64,000 bases of DNA from JAQGMV01 sp035626595. Lineage in GTDB: Bacteria; Pseudomonadota; Gammaproteobacteria; Burkholderiales; SG8-41. The translations under genes and the position numbers were made by a program. This document shows positions 58,400 through 64,000 of the stretch, one piece after another; positions within the stretch are counted from its first letter, which is position 1; the number at the start of each line of letters is the position of its first letter. The stretch lies in the NCBI GenBank assembly GCA_035626595.1, contig DASPNJ010000056.1:5593-69592 (forward strand). The letters run 5' to 3'. The notes beneath the pieces are model-generated. The model was not told where the DNA came from. It worked only from the letters and a program-made list of their open reading frames with translations, and made no database searches.

Positions 58400-58828
58400 A
58401 TGACCGCAACAACGGTTCTAGCGTTTGATTTCGGGGAGAAGCGGATTGGGGTCGCCGTCGGCGACACGCATGTGCGCATTGCGCACCCGCTCACGACGAT
58501 CGCAGCCGAAGACAACGCAACGCGCTTTGGCGAGATCGCGAAGCTGATCGCAGAATGGCAGCCGGTACAGCTCGTCGTCGGGCTCCCCATGCACGCCGAC
58601 GGCACGGAGCACGCCGTGAGCCGGCTTGCGCGGCGCTTCGCGAATCGCCTCGAAGGGCGCTTCGGCCTCGCGGTCGAGCTCGTGGACGAGCGCCTCACTT
58701 CGCGCGCGGCGGAGAGTCGGCTGCGTGACAGCGGCGCCGGCGCCGAGGCGATTCGAAAGCAGCTCCACGCGCAGTCGGCGCGCGAGATTCTCGAAGCGTG
58801 GTTCGCGAGCGAGCCCTCCTCACCCTGA
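58400..58828 (+). CDS. ruvX: Holliday junction resolvase-like RuvX (YqgF)
   Basis: A 142-residue RNase H-fold protein needed for 16S rRNA 5' maturation and possibly a junction resolvase. LAFDFGEKRIGVAVGD near residue 7, VGLPMHADGTEH near 57, the ELVDERLTSRAAES segment and the late HAQSAREILEAWF are family features. It is the gene before pyrR in the usual yqgE-ruvX-pyrR-pyrB order. Confidence 0.95.
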   Translation: MTATTVLAFDFGEKRIGVAVGDTHVRIAHPLTTIAAEDNATRFGEIAKLIAEWQPVQLVVGLPMHADGTEHAVSRLARRFANRLEGRFGLAVELVDERLTSRAAESRLRDSGAGAEAIRKQLHAQSAREILEAWFASEPSSP

Positions 58829-58924
58829 CCCCGCCCGCGACGGACGAGCGCCGCTCGTCAATCGCAACCCCGGCGCGGGGCCGAGGGGTTTAACCTTTGT
58901 GGTACCCTTTTGCGCCAGATAACC

Positions 58925-59446
58925 ATGCCGGGCCAGCCGCTACCCGACGCCGAGCAGCTCCTGCAGGCGCTCACCGAAAAATTGCGGCCCGATGTCGGGC
59001 CCGACACCGCATTGATCGGCATACACACCGGCGGCGTCTGGCTCGCCGAGCGCCTGCATGCCGCGCTGGACGTAAAGGTCCCGCTCGGATCGCTCGACGT
59101 CTCCTTCTATCGCGACGACTTCGAGCGCATCGGCCTCCATCGCGACGTCAAGCGCTCCAACATCCCGTTCGAGGTCGAAGGCCGTCCGCTCGTGCTGGTG
59201 GACGACGTGCTCTATACCGGGCGCACCATCCGCGCTGCGATGAACGAGCTCTTCGACTACGGACGCCCGGCAAGCATCCGCCTCGCGGCGCTGGTCGATC
59301 GCGGCGGTCGCGAGCTTCCGATCGCCGCGCAATACGTCGGGGCCACGATGGAGGTGCCTCACGAGCAGGGCGTGGAACTGAAGCGCGACGAAAAGGGGCG
59401 TCTACAGCTCGCCTTGTACAGCCAGAGCGCGCCGGATGTGGCTTAA
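58925..59446 (+). CDS. pyrR: Bifunctional pyr operon regulator / uracil phosphoribosyltransferase PyrR
   Basis: A 173-residue phosphoribosyltransferase-fold protein. In Gram-positive bacteria PyrR attenuates pyr operons; in proteobacteria its regulatory role is less clear. The PRPP-binding loop is VLVDDVLYTGRTIRAA, and the RxDxxR region is LDVSFYRDDFERIG. ATG 58925 is my choice; TTG 58910 would add five residues. It overlaps pyrB by 11 bases, so pyrR-pyrB-pyrC' form a translation-coupled operon. Confidence 0.93.
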   Translation: MPGQPLPDAEQLLQALTEKLRPDVGPDTALIGIHTGGVWLAERLHAALDVKVPLGSLDVSFYRDDFERIGLHRDVKRSNIPFEVEGRPLVLVDDVLYTGRTIRAAMNELFDYGRPASIRLAALVDRGGRELPIAAQYVGATMEVPHEQGVELKRDEKGRLQLALYSQSAPDVA

Positions 59447-60395
59447 CGCGTCGAACCCGCAGCTCAACAAAAACGGCGAGCTGCATCACCTGCTCACGCT
59501 CGAGGGGCTGCCCGCCGGGATCCTGTGGCAGATCCTCGATACCGCGAAGTCGTTCGTCGGCGTGACGCAGCGCGAGGTGAAGAAGGTGCCGCTGCTGCGC
59601 GGCAAGGCGGTCTTCAACCTGTTCTTCGAGCCGTCCACGCGCACGCGCACGACGTTCGAGATCGCGGCGAAACGGCTGTCCGCCGATGTGATCAACCTCG
59701 CGATCAACATCTCCTCGCAGACCAAGGGCGAGTCGGTGCTCGACACCGTCGCGAACCTCGCCGCGATGCAAGCCGACATGTTCATCGTGCGGCATGCCGC
59801 GAGCGGCGCGCCGTACCTGATCGCGAAGCACGTCGCGCCCGAGATCCACGTGATCAACGCCGGCGACGGCCGGCACGCGCATCCCACGCAGGGCCTGCTC
59901 GACATGTTCACGATCCGGCACTTCAAGCAGGACTTCTCGAGCCTGCGCGTGGCCGTGGTCGGCGACGTCCTGCACTCGCGCGTCGCACGCTCCCACATTC
60001 ACGCGCTCACCACGCTCGGCTGCCCCGAGATCCGCGTGATCGGCCCGAAGACGCTGCTGCCGCGGCACGTGGAGACGCTCGGTGTACACGTGTATCACGA
60101 CATGCGCGCCGGCCTGAAGGACGTCGACGTCGTAATGATGCTGCGGCTCCAGAACGAGCGCATGCAAAGCGCCCTGCTCGCTTCCGCGCAGGAGTTCTAC
60201 AAGTACTACGGGCTCACCGAGGACAAGCTCGCGCTCGCGAAGCCCGACGCGATCGTGCTGCATCCGGGCCCGATGAACCGCGGGGTCGAAATAGATTCCA
60301 GCGTTGCCGACGGTGCGAAGTCGGTGATCCTGCCGCAGGTCACGTTCGGCATCGCGATCCGCATGGCCGTCATGAGCATCCTCGCCGGCAACTGA
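59436..60395 (+). CDS. pyrB: Aspartate carbamoyltransferase catalytic subunit
   Basis: PyrB forms carbamoyl aspartate, the committed step of pyrimidine synthesis. The 319-residue product has the carbamoyl-phosphate loop FFEPSTRTRTTFE near residue 67, the INAGDGRHAHPTQGLLD block and HPGPMNRGVEI. The next gene encodes the inactive dihydroorotase homologue with which this type of PyrB forms a complex. It overlaps that gene by one base. Confidence 0.97.
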   Translation: MWLNASNPQLNKNGELHHLLTLEGLPAGILWQILDTAKSFVGVTQREVKKVPLLRGKAVFNLFFEPSTRTRTTFEIAAKRLSADVINLAINISSQTKGESVLDTVANLAAMQADMFIVRHAASGAPYLIAKHVAPEIHVINAGDGRHAHPTQGLLDMFTIRHFKQDFSSLRVAVVGDVLHSRVARSHIHALTTLGCPEIRVIGPKTLLPRHVETLGVHVYHDMRAGLKDVDVVMMLRLQNERMQSALLASAQEFYKYYGLTEDKLALAKPDAIVLHPGPMNRGVEIDSSVADGAKSVILPQVTFGIAIRMAVMSILAGN

Positions 60396-61684
60396 TGAAG
60401 ATTCACATCAAAGGCGGGCGGCTGATCGATCCGAAGAACGGAATCGATCGCGTGCAGGACGTATACATCGCGGCGGGCAAGATCGCCGCTGTCGGCGAGC
60501 CGCCGAAAGGCTGGAGCGCGAACCGCACGCTGCACGCGACCGACCAGATCGTGTGTCCCGGCCTCGTCGACCTGTCGGCGCGGCTGCGCGAGCCGGGCTT
60601 CGAATACATGGCGACGCTCGAGTCCGAAATGGATGCCGCGATCGCCGGCGGCGTGACGAGTCTCGCGTGCCCGCCGGACACCGATCCGCCGCTCGACGAG
60701 CCCGGGCTCGTGGAAATGCTCAGGTTCCGCGCGAAGACGCTCAATCGCGCGCGCGTCTATCCGATCGGCGCGCTGACGGTGGGCCTGCAGGGCGAGCGCC
60801 TGACCGAGATGGCCGAGCTGCGCGATTCGGGGTGTGTCGCGTTCTCGCAAGCGGACGCCCCGCTCGCCGACAACCACGTGCTGTACCTGGCAATGCAGTA
60901 CGCGGCGACGTTCGGGCTGCCGGTGTGGCTGCGTCCGCAGGATCCGGCGCTCGCGGCCAAAGGCGTCGCGCACGAAGGTCAGGTCGCGGCACGCCTCGGG
61001 CTGCCGCCGATTCCGGTGTTCGCCGAGACCGCGGCGCTCGCGGTCATCCTGCTCCTCGCGCGCGAAACCGGCGCGCGCATACACCTGTGCCGCATCTCAA
61101 GCGCAGAGGGACTGAACATGCTGCGCCGGGCGCGGCACGAAGGCGTCGCCGCCACCTGTGACGTCGCGATCCACCACGTCCACCTCTCCGAGATGGACAT
61201 CGGCTACTTCGACGCGAACTGCCGCGTGATGCCGCCGTTCCGCAGCGAGCGCGACCGCGAAGCGCTGCGCCGCGGGCTCGCGGAGGGACTGGTCGACGCC
61301 GTGTGTTCCGATCACTCGCCCGTGGACGAGGATGCAAAGCAACTCCCGTTCAGCGAGGCCGAGGAAGGCACGACCGGACTCGAGCTCCTGCTCCCGCTCA
61401 CGCTCAAATGGGCGGCCGAATGCGACGTGCCGCTCTCCAAGGCGATCGGACGCATCACGACCGATCCGGCGCGCGTCATGGAAATCGACGCCGGCCACCT
61501 CTCGCCCGGCGCCGCGGCCGATGTGTGCATCTTCGATCCGAACCGCTACTGGAAAGTGGAGCCCGCGGCATTGAAAAGCCAGGGCAAGAACACGCCCTAC
61601 GTCGGGTATGAAGTCGCCGGCCGCGTGACGTGCACGATCATCGAAGGCCAGGTCGTGTACGAAAGCGGTACCGCCAAACGCTAG
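60395..61684 (+). CDS. pyrX: Dihydroorotase-like protein PyrC' lacking zinc ligands (structural partner of PyrB)
   Basis: A 429-residue amidohydrolase-fold protein. The metal-binding HxH that should be in DLHxHLREPG reads DLSARLREPG, so both histidines are lost. A further normally conserved metal-site block reads WLRPQDPALA instead of the usual HAED. CSDHSPVDEDAKQ remains. This is the pattern of the inactive dihydroorotase (PyrC', PyrX) that forms a stable dodecamer with PyrB in Pseudomonas and related bacteria. A catalytic PyrC must be encoded elsewhere. Confidence 0.92.
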   Translation: MKIHIKGGRLIDPKNGIDRVQDVYIAAGKIAAVGEPPKGWSANRTLHATDQIVCPGLVDLSARLREPGFEYMATLESEMDAAIAGGVTSLACPPDTDPPLDEPGLVEMLRFRAKTLNRARVYPIGALTVGLQGERLTEMAELRDSGCVAFSQADAPLADNHVLYLAMQYAATFGLPVWLRPQDPALAAKGVAHEGQVAARLGLPPIPVFAETAALAVILLLARETGARIHLCRISSAEGLNMLRRARHEGVAATCDVAIHHVHLSEMDIGYFDANCRVMPPFRSERDREALRRGLAEGLVDAVCSDHSPVDEDAKQLPFSEAEEGTTGLELLLPLTLKWAAECDVPLSKAIGRITTDPARVMEIDAGHLSPGAAADVCIFDPNRYWKVEPAALKSQGKNTPYVGYEVAGRVTCTIIEGQVVYESGTAKR

Positions 61685-61810
61685 TCAATCAGCCATTTAG
61701 CGCTGCGGCCGCGGCGGCTTGAACACCGCAGTCGGCGGCCCCATATTTGCTCAAGGCCGGTACGCGTGCACATTCGGGCGCGCGACGTCCGATTTTCCGA
61801 AATGCGAACC

Positions 61811-63853
61811 ATGAATCCCCTGCTCGATTTTTCCGGCCTGCCCCGCTTTTCCGATTTCGCTGTCGAACACGTCACGCCCGCCGTCGACGAGCTGCTCGCG
61901 GAAAACCGCGCGCTCATCGCGCGTGTGGCGAGCCCCGACGTGCCGCCCACGTGGGACGATTTCGTCGAGCCGCTCGAAGACGCGAACGAGCGGCTCGGCC
62001 GTGCCTGGGGCCAGGTGGGCCATCTGAACGCGGTGATGAACAGCCCCGAGCTGCGCGAGGTCTACAACGCGAACCTGCCGAAGATCACGCAGTTCTACAC
62101 GGAGCTCTCACAGCACCAGGGTTTGTACGCGAAGTTCAAGGCGCTGCGTGACTCGGCCGGGTTCGAGGCGCTCACCCCGGCGCAGCGGCGTATCGTCGAG
62201 AACGAGCTGCGCGACTTTCGCCTCGGCGGCGCCGAGCTCGCGGCCGCGGACAAGGCGCGCTTCATGCAGATTCGCGAGCGTTTGTCGCAGCTCTCCTCGC
62301 GCTTCAGCGACAACCTGCTCGATGCCACGAACGCGTTCGCGCATTACGTGACCGACCGGGCCGAGCTCGCCGGCATACCCGAGGACGTGCTGCAGGCGGC
62401 GCGCGAGGCGGCTCAGGCCGACGATCGCGACGGCTGGAAATTCACCCTGCACGCGCCTTCGTACATCCCGGTGCTGCAGTACGCGGAGAATCGGGCGCTC
62501 CGCGAGCTCATGTATCGCGAATACGTCACGCGCGCGGCCGAGTTCGGTAAGCCGGAATGGAACAACACGCCGCTCATCGGCGAAATACTCACCCTGCGGC
62601 GCGAGCTGGCCCGACTCCTCGGCTTCGCGAATTTCGCCGAATATTCACTCATGCCGAAGATGGCCGACTCGCCGCAGCAGGTCCTCGCGTTCCTCACCGA
62701 GCTCGCCGATCGGGCGAAGCCGTACGCGAAGCGCGACCTCGAGGAAGTCACGGCGTTCGCGCGCAAGGAGCTCGGCCTCGACACGATCGAGACCTGGGAT
62801 CTCGCGTTCGCGTCCGAGAAGCTGCGCGTCGCGCGCTATGCGTTCTCCGATCAGGAAGTGAAGCAGTACTTCCCGGAGACGACGGTGCTGCCGGGCATGT
62901 TCCGGCTGATCGAGACGCTGTACGGGTTGACCATCACGCCGGCGCAAGCCCCGGTGTGGAACCCCGACGTGCGCTTCTACGCGATCCACGACCGCGCCGG
63001 AACGTCCGTCGGCCAGTTTTACGTCGACCTCTATGCGCGTCCGAGCAAGCGGGGCGGGGCGTGGATGGACGAAGCGATCACGCGCAGACGCAAGGCCGGT
63101 GACGTCCAGGTGCCGGTCGCCTATCTCAACTGCAATTTTTCGCCGCCGGTCGGCGGCAAGCCCGCCGTGTTCACGCACGACGAGGTGATCACGCTGTTCC
63201 ACGAGTTCGGCCATGGTCTGCATCACCTGCTGACCCGCGTCGATTACCTCGGCGTTTCCGGCATCAACGGCGTCGAATGGGACGCGGTGGAGCTCCCGAG
63301 TCAGTTCATGGAGAACTTCTGCTGGGAGTGGGACGTCGTCGAGCCGATGACGCGTCACGTCGAGACCGGCGCACGGCTGCCGCGCGCGCTGTTCGACAAG
63401 ATGCTGGCGGCGAAGAACTTCCAGAGCGGGCTGCAGACCGTGCGCCAGCTCGAGTTCGCGCTGTTCGATCTGCATCTGCACTACGACTTCGATCCCGAGG
63501 GCGTGCAGACGCCGCTCGAGCTGCTCCACAGCGTGAGAGAGCGCGTCGCGGTCGTGGTCCCGCCGCCCTACAACCGGTTCCCGAACAACTTCTCGCATAT
63601 TTTCGCCGGGGGTTACGCGGCGGGCTACTACAGCTACAAGTGGGCCGAAGTGCTTTCCGCCGACGCGTACAGCGCGTTTGAAGAGATGAGCGAATCACGG
63701 GGCGTTCTCGACCCTGGCACCGGTGCGCGCTTCCGTGACGAAATCCTCGGCGTGGGCGGCAGCCGCCCGGCGGCGGAGTCGTTCAAGGCGTTCCGCGGGC
63801 GCGAGCCGCAGGTCGAGGCGCTGCTTAGGCACAGTGGTATGATTTCCGCATGA
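61811..63853 (+). CDS. prlC: Oligopeptidase A (M3 metallopeptidase)
   Basis: A cytoplasmic zinc peptidase that degrades short peptides, including cleaved signal peptides. The 680-residue product starts at ATG 61811 (MNPLLDFSGLPRF); ATG 61802 and GTG 61766 are in-frame alternatives. The M3 zinc motif HEFGH is in VITLFHEFGHGLHHLL near residue 462, followed by the third ligand region GVEWDAVELPSQFMENFCW. The stop overlaps the next gene's start by 4 bases. Confidence 0.95.
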   Translation: MNPLLDFSGLPRFSDFAVEHVTPAVDELLAENRALIARVASPDVPPTWDDFVEPLEDANERLGRAWGQVGHLNAVMNSPELREVYNANLPKITQFYTELSQHQGLYAKFKALRDSAGFEALTPAQRRIVENELRDFRLGGAELAAADKARFMQIRERLSQLSSRFSDNLLDATNAFAHYVTDRAELAGIPEDVLQAAREAAQADDRDGWKFTLHAPSYIPVLQYAENRALRELMYREYVTRAAEFGKPEWNNTPLIGEILTLRRELARLLGFANFAEYSLMPKMADSPQQVLAFLTELADRAKPYAKRDLEEVTAFARKELGLDTIETWDLAFASEKLRVARYAFSDQEVKQYFPETTVLPGMFRLIETLYGLTITPAQAPVWNPDVRFYAIHDRAGTSVGQFYVDLYARPSKRGGAWMDEAITRRRKAGDVQVPVAYLNCNFSPPVGGKPAVFTHDEVITLFHEFGHGLHHLLTRVDYLGVSGINGVEWDAVELPSQFMENFCWEWDVVEPMTRHVETGARLPRALFDKMLAAKNFQSGLQTVRQLEFALFDLHLHYDFDPEGVQTPLELLHSVRERVAVVVPPPYNRFPNNFSHIFAGGYAAGYYSYKWAEVLSADAYSAFEEMSESRGVLDPGTGARFRDEILGVGGSRPAAESFKAFRGREPQVEALLRHSGMISA

Positions 63854-64000
63854 TGCGTGCGCGCACTTTTCTCGCCGTAGCGCTGGCACTTGCAGCCGGC
63901 GTGGCAAGTGCACAGCTCTACCGCTGGACTGACGAGCAGGGCAAGGTCCACATCACCGACACTCCGCCGCCGGCCGGCGCGAAGAACGTGCAGAAAAGAG
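63850..64000 (+). CDS. DUF4124 domain-containing protein, N-terminal part (runs off the window)
   Basis: Only 50 codons are in the window. A signal peptide (RARTFLAVALALAAGVASAQ) is followed by LYRWTDEQGKVHITDTPPP, the typical DUF4124 motif. Such proteins are exported and often small; no function is known. The ATG at 63850 overlaps the prlC stop (ATGA), so the two may be co-translated. Confidence 0.88.
   Translation, partial: MMRARTFLAVALALAAGVASAQLYRWTDEQGKVHITDTPPPAGAKNVQKR

Overview
The window is a 64 kb high-GC chromosomal segment from a proteobacterium, most likely a betaproteobacterium. This rests on gene order and content: gatCA divergent from mreBCD-mrdA-rodA, hslVU, xerC-DUF484-dapF next to lpxL acyltransferases and metK, a SAH riboswitch before ahcY, slt-NDUFA9-like-cca, ilvA, rpiA, yggX, argA, trkAH, and yqgE-ruvX-pyrR-pyrB-pyrC'. 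No rRNA, tRNA, CRISPR array, prophage or insertion sequence was seen. Almost all of it is compact core genome with many 1-4 base start/stop overlaps.

Layout. 1-1055: amidotransferase genes gatA (cut by the window edge) and gatC. 1150-7854: the rod-shape and wall operon mreBCD-mrdA-rodA-rlpA. 7941-9809: the HslUV protease. 9914-17431 is the most accessory-looking part: a TonB-dependent receptor, a lipoprotein cytochrome c and a lipoprotein quinoprotein-type dehydrogenase in one overlapping operon, then tonB, a ZIP metal transporter and an ABC permease/ATPase pair. 17491-22691: an orphan yidD, a CmcJ/NvfI-like oxygenase divergent from a Tat-type amidohydrolase, rlmI, a beta-carbonic anhydrase and a small lipoprotein. 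22688-29420: xerC, DUF484 and dapF, then a GNAT, a GnnA-like sugar dehydrogenase, two LpxL-type acyltransferases and a stand-alone LpxA homologue, forming a lipid A gene cluster. 29494-34353: the methyl cycle (metK, SAH riboswitch, ahcY, metF) and a shortened MgtE. 34497-37313: a class V aminotransferase carrying an N-terminal helix-turn-helix, with a palindrome in front of it, and an MFS transporter. 37490-46600: ttcA, a pteridine reductase, a MidA-type methyltransferase, a TSUP permease with a diheme cytochrome, and the gst-cca-NDUFA9-slt operon. 46706-64000: ilvA, rpiA, yggX, a GGDEF/EAL protein with argA, rsmE, trkA/trkH, yqgE-ruvX, the pyrimidine genes pyrR-pyrB-pyrC', oligopeptidase A and the start of a DUF4124 gene.

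The most unusual signal is not a protein. A dispersed hairpin element occurs eight times between genes, with a GAGGGAAACC / GGTTTCCCTC stem followed by a constant tail resembling CCGTAACCTCCTTTCC. The tail looks like the anti-Shine-Dalgarno end of 16S rRNA. Stem changes are compensatory between copies, and where the test is informative the element points the same way as the gene upstream of it. Two copies form a subtype with an extra inner stem that differs in sequence but keeps its pairing. Other points worth a look are the gnnA/lpxA/lpxL module, the HTH-aminotransferase fusion with its own palindrome, the quinoprotein/cytochrome/receptor operon, and an argA that appears to start at a non-standard codon.
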